A stretch of 64,000 nucleotides of DNA from Paenibacillus validus NBRC 15382 (GTDB lineage: Bacteria; Bacillota; Bacilli; Paenibacillales; NBRC-103111), in NCBI RefSeq assembly GCF_004000985.1, contig NZ_BIMH01000027.1:1-64000 (forward strand). The letters are read 5' to 3'. The notes below the pieces were generated by a model, which saw only the letters and a program-made list of their open reading frames with translations, ran no database searches and was not told where the DNA came from. Below are positions 24,750 through 31,378 of this stretch, one piece after another. The position numbers were made by a program, and so were the translations under genes. Positions within the stretch are counted from its first letter, which is position 1. The number at the start of each line of letters is the position of its first letter.

Positions 24750-25685
24750 TTATCGCTCGCATACCGTGACATAGCGGGCGAACGAGCCTTTCTTGACGAT
24801 GCAGCCGTCCGTAATCGTTAAGCCGGCCAGCCGGATCGACGGCTCGATCGGATCGATAGCGATTACGACTACGCGCTGCGCCATTCGCCGGGCGCTGCGG
24901 AGCAGGTCAAGCTGCTCGTCCTCGGACAGCTTCGAGCACAAATTGTACGGCAGGTCGAGAATCGCCGTATCGTAGCCGCCCTCCACTTCGCGCATATCCC
25001 GCAGCTTGACGACGTCCGGATAGCCGAAATGGCGAAGGTTCTCGCGTGCGCCCCGCACCGCCAGCGGATTGACATCGAAGCCTTCGATGTCCATTCCCAT
25101 CGACAGCGCCTCGATCAGCACCGTACCGATGCCGCAGCACGGATCCACGGCGCGGACTCCCGCCGGCTGCGGAACGGCGATATTCATGATCGCCCGGGCC
25201 ACGCGAGTGCTCAGCGCCGTCGAGTACGGACGCGGCCTATCCTTGTGGCGCAGCCATACCGCCGCGTTCTCCGACAGCTCGCCGAAGACCCAGCGATGCT
25301 TCAGCTTGGCTAAGCCGAACGTCCGCTTCGGCGTTCGCATCTCCGCCTTCCCGCGCAGCCGGGCCCCGACCTGTCGCTCCAGAGCGCGGCGCTCCTCGTA
25401 AGCCGCCGGCTCATCTGCGGGCACATAGATCACCTTGAACGTATCGCCGTTCAGATCGATCCCGCTCGCCCGCTCCGCGACCTCTTCGACCGCAGCTCCT
25501 TCGAACATGACGTCGAGGCGCTGCTTCATGAACGGACTCCGGCTGAGGTCCAAACCGAGTTCGCTTTCAATCCAGGGCGAGGCGTCCTGCACACCGAACC
25601 AAACGCGCTGCTCCAGCGCGCATAACGAGGCCTCGTCCTCGTGATAAGCGAATGTATATACATAACGAGCTTGCGGCTCCAACAT
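24750..25685 (-). CDS. TRM11-like RNA/DNA methyltransferase
   Basis: A 311-residue SAM-dependent methyltransferase. The N-terminal half (about 1-150) is a THUMP-like or related RNA-binding region ending KRTFGLAKLKHRWVFGELS. The C-terminal half has motif I VDPCCGIGTVLIEAL, the acidic motif II residue in EGFDVNP and the catalytic motif DLPYNL, as in TRM11/TrmG10-type N2-guanosine tRNA methyltransferases ([D/N]PP[Y/F]-like). A tRNA guanosine N2 target is likely by family but is not shown. AGAAGGAG precedes two adjacent ATGs; the one at 25685 has the better spacing (6 nt). Confidence 0.85.
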   Translation of the reverse strand: MLEPQARYVYTFAYHEDEASLCALEQRVWFGVQDASPWIESELGLDLSRSPFMKQRLDVMFEGAAVEEVAERASGIDLNGDTFKVIYVPADEPAAYEERRALERQVGARLRGKAEMRTPKRTFGLAKLKHRWVFGELSENAAVWLRHKDRPRPYSTALSTRVARAIMNIAVPQPAGVRAVDPCCGIGTVLIEALSMGMDIEGFDVNPLAVRGARENLRHFGYPDVVKLRDMREVEGGYDTAILDLPYNLCSKLSEDEQLDLLRSARRMAQRVVVIAIDPIEPSIRLAGLTITDGCIVKKGSFARYVTVCER

Positions 25686-25770
25686 CATCGGCTCCTTCTG
25701 GCCGGCCGTACCGGCCGGGAATGCTTCCATTGTATACGAAAGCAGCCGAAAAAGCCCGTTCCTGCCAAGC

Positions 25771-25798
25771 CAAAAAGGACCTTGCGTTCAAGGTCCTT
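25771..25798 (-). terminator. Terminator after the 57-residue protein gene
   Basis: AAGGACCTTG/CAAGGTCCTT stem (25775-25798) with a T-run on the minus strand at 25772-25776, about 28 nt after the stop codon at 25826. Confidence 0.8.
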
Positions 25799-25825
25799 CC
25801 TTCCGTGCCCTTACCGAGAGACCGG

Positions 25826-25999
25826 TTAGCTTTCGATGATTTCATCCAATTCCGAATCGCTGCGGTTCGCTTCCGCGATAATGCTCTGATCCGTTTCATT
25901 CTTGCCTTGGATCGCTTCTGCCGCCTGCGCTTGCCGGTTCAACTGCTCTTCCGTCTGCCCGATGCCGTGGGCGCCTTGATGGTTTCGGCTCGAAGTCAT
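25826..25999 (-). CDS. Small hydrophilic acidic protein, unknown function
   Basis: A 57-residue protein, rich in Gln, Glu, Asn, Ala and Ser (EEQLNRQAQAAEAIQGKNET in the middle, SDSELDEIIES at the end), with no Cys, Trp or membrane segment. GGAGGTGAT lies 5 nt before the ATG at 25999, which is close to a perfect ribosome binding site and suggests high translation; a terminator follows. The composition resembles the small, unstructured proteins found in spores of Bacilli, but none of the SASP motifs is seen. Function unknown. Confidence 0.7.
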   Translation of the reverse strand: MTSSRNHQGAHGIGQTEEQLNRQAQAAEAIQGKNETDQSIIAEANRSDSELDEIIES

Positions 26000-26179
26000 T
26001 CGTATCACCTCCGTACATGTAGATGCCGGCTTGCCGGGTGTACAGCTGACTTTTACTATGCACCGTTTCCGGTAATCGTATACAAGAAGGACTTACTTTA
26101 CCCGAAGGTCATCGTTTATACTAAATAACAAATACCCGATCGTTGCCCAGCCAAATCCGCCCGAGGAGACCATAACCTC

Positions 26180-27067
26180 ATGTTCAATCGAAATCGATCT
26201 TGGAGCGCCCCGCTTCCGCTTGCTTTCCTGGCATTATGGGGAGGACTGGCCTTACTGCTGGGGCCGAACGACCTGTATCTATCACGGATGCTGGCGGACA
26301 CAAGCTCGCAATGGGCCAGGTTCTTTGAAGTTTACGGCGAGCATCCGGCCGTTCTGTTCGCTTGGGCCGGTTCTCACCTCCTGCTCGCTAGTTCGCGCCT
26401 GCGTAAAGACGGCTTGTCGTTTACGCTTCGGCTGCCCCTGCTCGCGGCGAATGTGACGGCCGGCTACGCCATCTTGCACATGACCGCAGAACGGGCCTTT
26501 CATGTGAAGCCGACCGGCCTACACGCCCTGCTCTCGCTGCTGGCCGTGGCGGCTGCTGCCCTGCTCGTGCAGCGACTGCTCGCCCGCTTGTCGGCGGAGT
26601 ATCTTGCCCGCTTCGAACGGGCCGCCCTGCTCTCGCTGCTGCTCGTAGCGGCCGAGCTTGCCGCCGTGCATGCGTTGAAGTGGGGGTGGGGCCGCATCCG
26701 CTTCCGGGATCTGCTGCCCGATCATTCCAATTTCACCGCCTGGTACTTGCCGCAAGGACCGAACGGCAACCTCTCCTTCCCGTCCGCCCATGCCGCCAAC
26801 AGTTGGACGATGCTGCTGCTGCCCGGCTATGTCGCCGCCGCAGGCGTCCGCGCCTATTGGCGTTATGCGGCATGGGGCTGCGCCATTGTGTGGGCGTCGT
26901 GCACCTCGTTGAGCCGCATCGTCATGGGCGCGCATTATGCAACGGACATCTTGTTCGGCGCCTGCATCACGATCTCGCTATACTGGGTGCTGCACCGAAC
27001 CTTGGAAGCGGATACGGCGTCTGTTCGTCTCCGGCCCTTTACGCAGCGAAGCGGACTGCCTAAGTAA
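26180..27067 (+). CDS. PAP2-family membrane phosphatase
   Basis: A 295-residue membrane protein with about seven hydrophobic segments and the three PAP2 motifs: K167-x6-R174 (KWGWGRIR, followed by Phe rather than the usual Pro), PSAH at 201-204 and SRIVMGAHYATD with catalytic His252 and Asp256. Such enzymes remove phosphate from lipid phosphates such as undecaprenyl pyrophosphate, phosphatidate or phosphatidylglycerophosphate on the outer face of the membrane. The PSAH-to-SR spacing is normal. Substrate unknown. Convergent with the MEDS kinase gene. Confidence 0.87.
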   Translation: MFNRNRSWSAPLPLAFLALWGGLALLLGPNDLYLSRMLADTSSQWARFFEVYGEHPAVLFAWAGSHLLLASSRLRKDGLSFTLRLPLLAANVTAGYAILHMTAERAFHVKPTGLHALLSLLAVAAAALLVQRLLARLSAEYLARFERAALLSLLLVAAELAAVHALKWGWGRIRFRDLLPDHSNFTAWYLPQGPNGNLSFPSAHAANSWTMLLLPGYVAAAGVRAYWRYAAWGCAIVWASCTSLSRIVMGAHYATDILFGACITISLYWVLHRTLEADTASVRLRPFTQRSGLPK

Positions 27068-27148
27068 TGTCCAGGCTCGCTACGAAAGATATTACGCATC
27101 ATCGTTCAGCTATAGGCGCGACAACGACGCCCCCCGGAGCACCTTGGC

Positions 27149-28459
27149 CTACCCTTGCATCGGCAGCCGGACCGTCACCTTCGTGCCCTCATCGAGACGG
27201 CTCTCTACGGTAATATCGCCGTGGTGGTGCTCCACCAGCTGCTTGACCATGAACAGTCCGATGCCCTGTCCGCCTCGCTGCTCGTTCGTTTTCTCATACT
27301 TTTGAAACAATCGGCTGAGCTGGTTATCCGTCATGCCGACGCCATAATCCTGCGTGACGAGCACCAGCTGCCCGGTCTCCCTATACGCCTTGAAATCAAC
27401 CGGCTTGCCCTCGTCGCTGTATTTGATCGCATTGCTGATAATGTTCGACACGATCAGTTTAAAGCCCGTCGCATTGCTCAGCAGCGTCTCCCTCCCATTC
27501 AACCGGATCTCGTGGTGCAGCGCGATATTTTGCGTCCTCGCCTTGACCTCCATAATCTCCATCACGTCCAGCAGCAGCTCCTTCGGGACGGTCAGCCTGC
27601 GCCGCCAAAGCGCGTCGGTGGTCAGCATTTGCTCCGTGCTGATGATATGGGAAATTTCATTATCGATCAACGCAACGTAGTCGCGAATCGCCTTCAGCTT
27701 GTCGCGGTCCTCCTGATCCTGAACCTTGCTCATCAGCAGCGAGGAATAGGCCTTGATAACCGTCAGCGGATTACGAACCTCATGGGAGACAACATGGACA
27801 AAATCAAGCTTCTGCCTGTACAAATCCATCTCCGATTCCATTTCCTTCTGTACGGCCAGCGCCGGATAAGTCACGGCATGATTCGATTTATGGTTATAAA
27901 GACTCGACAACACCAACTTGTCATCGGTCATCAAGTATGGATGCGTTTTCATAGCTTCCAAAAGAACAGCCGCGTTTACGTTCGAAGCATCATACCCACA
28001 AACGGTCACAAACCCCAGCCCGCTCAGTGAAATGTCACAGCCATGTTCATAAGCATGAATCTTCTCCGGCATGTCCGGCTGCTCTTTCCAGCCCACCTGC
28101 CCCCACAGCCGCATATCGACCTGATCTTCTAAGTAGGGGGCGATAATTTGGTTCAAATTCAACAAGATCCGGGAGAAATGAAAATCCTCGTGCATGTCAT
28201 AAAATTCGGTTTGATTGATGTAATGGACGTACTGGCGGATACGTTCATCCGTCACTTCTTGCCGCAGCGCCTCTGTCATCCTCTCAAAATGGTCGGACGT
28301 ATCGATGATAATAACCCGTTGATCCAGATTGATCCCCATAATAATAAACGAAACGGCATTGCTGATATATTTCTCCGTATCGTTGTAAAAGTACAAAATA
28401 TGCGAACCGTTCTGCACATGGAACTTGCTCGTAAGAGGTATGCTGCTTTGTCGGGTCAT
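27149..28459 (-). CDS. MEDS-domain sensor histidine kinase (paralogue 1)
   Basis: A 436-residue cytosolic kinase without membrane helices. Residues about 15-170 form a MEDS domain (first seen in DcmR-type sensors): HILYFYNDTEKYISNAVSFI at the start, VIIIDTSDHFERM, LWGQVGW and GCDISLSGLGFVTVCGYD. The DHp domain has VVSHEVRNPLTVIKAYSSLL with His226; the ATPase domain has NIISNAIKYSDEG, QDYGVGMT and GGQGIGLFMVKQLVEHHHGD. MEDS domains are thought to bind small hydrophobic or one-carbon ligands; two cysteines are conserved with the second copy at 43514-44821. No response regulator is adjacent, so it may feed a phosphorelay. GGAGG lies 9 nt before the ATG. Confidence 0.88.
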   Translation of the reverse strand: MTRQSSIPLTSKFHVQNGSHILYFYNDTEKYISNAVSFIIMGINLDQRVIIIDTSDHFERMTEALRQEVTDERIRQYVHYINQTEFYDMHEDFHFSRILLNLNQIIAPYLEDQVDMRLWGQVGWKEQPDMPEKIHAYEHGCDISLSGLGFVTVCGYDASNVNAAVLLEAMKTHPYLMTDDKLVLSSLYNHKSNHAVTYPALAVQKEMESEMDLYRQKLDFVHVVSHEVRNPLTVIKAYSSLLMSKVQDQEDRDKLKAIRDYVALIDNEISHIISTEQMLTTDALWRRRLTVPKELLLDVMEIMEVKARTQNIALHHEIRLNGRETLLSNATGFKLIVSNIISNAIKYSDEGKPVDFKAYRETGQLVLVTQDYGVGMTDNQLSRLFQKYEKTNEQRGGQGIGLFMVKQLVEHHHGDITVESRLDEGTKVTVRLPMQG

Positions 28460-28575
28460 CCGTTTGTTCCTCCAAAAAGTCGTTTCCTGTCATCGCGCAT
28501 GCGCCGATTCGTCGCGAATCAAGCTCTTGCCGACTGCGATTTCAGAGTTGTTTCGCTGCTTTAGGATCTACTTTC

Positions 28576-28603
28576 ATTATAGCCGTCCCGATCGAAAAGA
28601 CAA
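28576..28603 (-). promoter_or_regulatory. Promoter of MEDS kinase 1
   Basis: Minus strand TTGTCT (28598-28603), 16-nt spacer, TATAAT (28576-28581). The perfect -10 box and position about 115 bases before the gene support it. Confidence 0.55.
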
Positions 28604-28677
28604 TGAAAAATCGTCAATTTTTTCCATCTTCTGTTGATCCTTGCCAAATTGCGCCGCACTTCCTCCACAAATTCCAC

Positions 28678-28707
28678 TTGCCCCTTTTTATCCCTATAGT
28701 GGATAAT
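28678..28707 (+). promoter_or_regulatory. Promoter of the deletion-derived kinase gene
   Basis: TTGCCC (28678-28683), 18-nt spacer, GATAAT (28702-28707), then a ribosome binding site GGGAG at 28724-28728 and ATG at 28736. The intact promoter and ribosome binding site suggest that the shortened kinase gene is still expressed. Confidence 0.5.
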
Positions 28708-28735
28708 ATAAGTAAAAACTGTCGGGAGATCCTGC

Positions 28736-29419
28736 ATGTCAACCACCGCAGAAAAGGAACTGCAACTATACAAAAATGCTTTCTTCTATGATTTCGTAGG
28801 AAAATCGATCGTTGACGTTCAGGGCGCATGGATCAAAGTAAGGAAGAAAAATTACTACTTGTCGATTATGGAAGAGGAGCTGCGCCGGATCGAGCAAATC
28901 GTAGGCGAGCTGCTCCTGTTGGCCAAGCCGCCCAACGTTCAATTCCGCAAATATAATCTGGTCGATACGATTGAGCAGATCGTCGCCCTCTTGCAAACTC
29001 GGGCGATCATGAACAATATCGAGATCGAGTTCCAGCGCCGGGCGGCCGAAACGGAAATATACTGCGACGAGAACCAAATCAAGCAGGTCTTCATCAACCT
29101 GATCCAAAATGCGCTCGAAGTCACGCCTGTCGACGGCCGCGTCGCCATCGACATCGATTCTGACGCGGATGGCGTCGCCATTGCGATACGGGACGAAGGT
29201 CCGGGGATTCCGGAGGATAAGCTGCGGAAGCCGGGAGAGCCGTTTTTTACGACGAAGGAAAACGGGACCGGCCTCGGCTTGACGGTCAGCTACAATATCA
29301 TCGAAAATCACGGCGGCCGCATCCAAGTGAACAGCATCGTAGGTCAAGGTACGACGTTCACGATTCGTCTGCCCTTTGAGCCGAAGACATTGGCGGCGGA
29401 GCCGCTGTTGACGGGATAG
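28736..29419 (+). CDS. Histidine-kinase-derived protein lacking the phosphoacceptor region
   Basis: A 227-residue protein. Residues 9-33 (LQLYKNAFFYDFVGKSIVDV, then QGAWIKV) read as the first 25 residues of a PAS domain; without a break, RKKNYYLSIMEEELRRIEQI and VGELLLLAKP follow, which is the second DHp helix of a KinA/KinB-type sporulation kinase. The rest of the PAS domain and the helix with the phosphoacceptor His are absent. The ATPase domain is complete (QVFINLIQNALE, RDEGPGIPEDKL, GTGLGLTVSYNIIENHGG). An in-frame deletion is the simplest explanation. It cannot autophosphorylate in the normal way; it could bind ATP, pair with a full kinase, or be a relic. Promoter, ribosome binding site and terminator are intact. 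Confidence 0.8.
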   Translation: MSTTAEKELQLYKNAFFYDFVGKSIVDVQGAWIKVRKKNYYLSIMEEELRRIEQIVGELLLLAKPPNVQFRKYNLVDTIEQIVALLQTRAIMNNIEIEFQRRAAETEIYCDENQIKQVFINLIQNALEVTPVDGRVAIDIDSDADGVAIAIRDEGPGIPEDKLRKPGEPFFTTKENGTGLGLTVSYNIIENHGGRIQVNSIVGQGTTFTIRLPFEPKTLAAEPLLTG

Positions 29420-29428
29420 CGCAACGCC

Positions 29429-29473
29429 AAAAAAACCCCCTCTATCGTTCACGTTACGATGGAGGGGGTTTTG
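29429..29473. terminator. Bidirectional terminator between convergent genes
   Basis: AAAACCCCCTC...ATCGT/ACGAT...GAGGGGGTTTT: a long stem with A-run on the left and T-run on the right serves the kinase gene on the plus strand and the TetR gene on the minus strand. Confidence 0.85.
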
Positions 29474-29492
29474 GGTTCATCGTTCCATCCCT

Positions 29493-30083
29493 TTATTGAA
29501 GCGAACGGAACATCATCTGATAAATATCGCCAAGCGCCAGCGCATCGCGCTCCGGATCGATCACGCTCTGCACCCGCATGCCATATAAGAAAGTGACGAA
29601 CATCATAGCCATTTTCTGCGCATCTACTGACGGCGGAATGACGCCGTTCTCCTGACCAACGCCGATCCACCTGCTGGAGGTGGCTAACGTATGCTCGTAA
29701 ATGCCGCGTACGAGCCCGGCTACCTTCGGGTTGTCCATTTGCCCGAGCAAATAGATGAAAATTTTGTTGGACACGTCCAGATGCTCGGCACTGCGAGCCA
29801 TTCCTTCGGCAATCGTCTGCAGCGGCCGGTTGACGCTCGCCGTCTGTTGATCGGCTACCGTTTCGAAAAACTTCACGTTCACTTCTTCCATTCGCGATTT
29901 CAAAATTAACCCGAACAGTTCGTCTTTGCCGGAGACGTAGTGGTAGATGGCGCCCTTCGATAGTCCGGAGCGGTCGATGATGTCCTGCAGCGTCGTTTGC
30001 CGGCAGCCTTTCTCCCGGATCAGTTGTTCAGCGGTGTCTAAAATGAGCTGAAAGCTCGCGCTTACGGGCGAGGGTTGAACCAT
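29493..30083 (-). CDS. TetR family transcriptional regulator
   Basis: A 196-residue repressor: N-terminal TetR helix-turn-helix (FQLILDTAEQLIREKGCRQT, then TLQDIIDRSGLSKGAIYHYV, then SGKDELF) and an alpha-helical ligand/dimer domain. I prefer the ATG at 30083, 11 nt after AGGAGG; an upstream ATG at 30113 overlaps the leader. The 13-mer ACCGACCNNCGGT lies between the -35 and -10 boxes of its own promoter and in two copies at the CPBP promoter, so it very probably represses itself and the CPBP gene that precedes it. Confidence 0.88.
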   Translation of the reverse strand: MVQPSPVSASFQLILDTAEQLIREKGCRQTTLQDIIDRSGLSKGAIYHYVSGKDELFGLILKSRMEEVNVKFFETVADQQTASVNRPLQTIAEGMARSAEHLDVSNKIFIYLLGQMDNPKVAGLVRGIYEHTLATSSRWIGVGQENGVIPPSVDAQKMAMMFVTFLYGMRVQSVIDPERDALALGDIYQMMFRSLQ

Positions 30084-30121
30084 AACGTTAATGACCTCCT
30101 GCCTGAAGTACATATAAAGCC

Positions 30122-30150
30122 AGTATATACCGACGGTCGGTTTTTCACAA
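30122..30150 (-). promoter_or_regulatory. TetR gene promoter with operator in the spacer
   Basis: Minus strand TTGTGA (30145-30150), 17-nt spacer, TATACT (30122-30127). The spacer holds ACCGACCGTCGGT (30129-30141), a perfect palindrome around its central base. The -35 box overlaps the stop codon of the CPBP gene. Confidence 0.7.
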
Positions 30151-31065
30151 TGCCGTGTCGGCCGATGCCGCTGAACCTTGTCGAATCCCGCCCCGATGAG
30201 GGTGGGGGCGATGACGATCCGCCGTCCATAGCGCGTTCAAGTTGTCCGCCGGCGTCCAGATGCCGTTCCGGCCGTAAAACCCGTAGGTCAGCACGAGGAT
30301 GAGAAACACGAGCAGCGCTTGCTGCAACAGCTTAGTCCCATCCGTCAGCGGTACGGCGAACGAGACGAGCGATACGCCGTAATCGTCGTTGAACCATAGA
30401 TCGAGCGCCCAGTTATGCGCCGCATGCACGGCGGAGGATATCCAGAGCGAGCCGCTCTTCAAGTAGACGTAGCCGTAACACAGGCCTCCGATGAAATGGA
30501 TGAGCAGCGGGTACATGTGCAGCCCTTTCGTCGGGATATGCGTCAGCGCGAACAGGAACGAGGCGGCGAGCAGCATCCCGAGCGGGCGCAGCCGGTGCAG
30601 ATTGGCGAACATGTAGCCGCGATTCAGCACCTCTTCCTGCATGGAGGCGATGAGCCAGCCCAGGAAGCCGTACGCCGCGGCACCCAGGAAGGCCGTGTCG
30701 CCCAACTTCTCGAGCCGGAACACGGTGCCTAGCCCGGGCTCCCGGCTTGCCGCCGCGAAGGCGAAGACGATGGCGGTCGTCATCGACGCCGTTACCGCCG
30801 CAGCGGCGAAGGCCAGATCCTTGCGGCGTACGGCGAAGCCGAGCCGGAACGGCCGGCCGCGGTCGAGCAGCTTGTATGCGGCGAATACAGCCGCAGTGAG
30901 CCAGAGACCGACGAGAACGTTCATAGAAGCGAGAAAAGCGTATTCCGTTCGCACCCTTTCAAGCTGGTCCATAACGGCCAATACGCCGAGAAACGCAAAC
31001 ATCGAGACGAAGTAGGCGACAATGGCCATACTGATCCGTGCAAACGGGTTGAAGCGTGGGGACAT
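30145..31065 (-). CDS. CPBP family intramembrane metalloprotease
   Basis: A 306-residue membrane protein with about eight hydrophobic segments and the CPBP (CAAX protease / bacteriocin-processing) motifs: EEVLNRGYMF (EExxxR), ALTHIPTKG (FxxxH) and SAVHAAHNW (HxxxN). Relatives cut or modify membrane proteins or give immunity to peptides. Start at the ATG at 31065 after AAAGGAGAG; the long upstream extension of the frame crosses the promoter and is not coding. It is in tandem with the TetR gene (62 bases apart) and both carry the same operator, so it is inducible by whatever the repressor binds. Confidence 0.85.
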   Translation of the reverse strand: MSPRFNPFARISMAIVAYFVSMFAFLGVLAVMDQLERVRTEYAFLASMNVLVGLWLTAAVFAAYKLLDRGRPFRLGFAVRRKDLAFAAAAVTASMTTAIVFAFAAASREPGLGTVFRLEKLGDTAFLGAAAYGFLGWLIASMQEEVLNRGYMFANLHRLRPLGMLLAASFLFALTHIPTKGLHMYPLLIHFIGGLCYGYVYLKSGSLWISSAVHAAHNWALDLWFNDDYGVSLVSFAVPLTDGTKLLQQALLVFLILVLTYGFYGRNGIWTPADNLNALWTADRHRPHPHRGGIRQGSAASADTAL

Positions 31066-31146
31066 AGATTTATACTCTCCTTTAAAGTGAAGTTCGCGCA
31101 GGGCGCCGCCGATTGACCGTACAAACTTTTCTTTTCCGCCCCAGAT

Positions 31147-31206
31147 ACAGACCGTCGGTCGGTTTGTTAATAAGTTCAGTATACATACCGACCAACGGTC
31201 TGTCAA
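31147..31206 (-). promoter_or_regulatory. CPBP gene promoter with two TetR-type operators
   Basis: Minus strand TTGACA (31201-31206), 17-nt spacer, TATACT (31178-31183), a near-consensus promoter. Operator ACCGACCAACGGT lies in the spacer (31187-31199, on the plus strand); a second one, ACCGACCGACGGT on the minus strand, lies at 31151-31163 just downstream of the start point. Both match the site in the TetR promoter. Confidence 0.72.
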
Positions 31207-31378
31207 GGGGCACAATAACCGCCCTCCGTCAAGCGCCGTCATTTTGCCGCACGGCGTTGCCGCTGGGCAACGATCGGGTACAAGCCGTACAGCCCGCTTC
31301 ACTCCTCAAATCAAACAATCGCACCTCGCTTAACGGATGACATCCGGCAAGCGAGGTGCGATTAAAGAGATGCCAAGC

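Noticed and set aside
28736-29419. An ordinary full sporulation histidine kinase
   Set aside because: The ATPase part fits, but the phosphoacceptor His and its helix are absent and the N-terminus is only the first part of a PAS domain.
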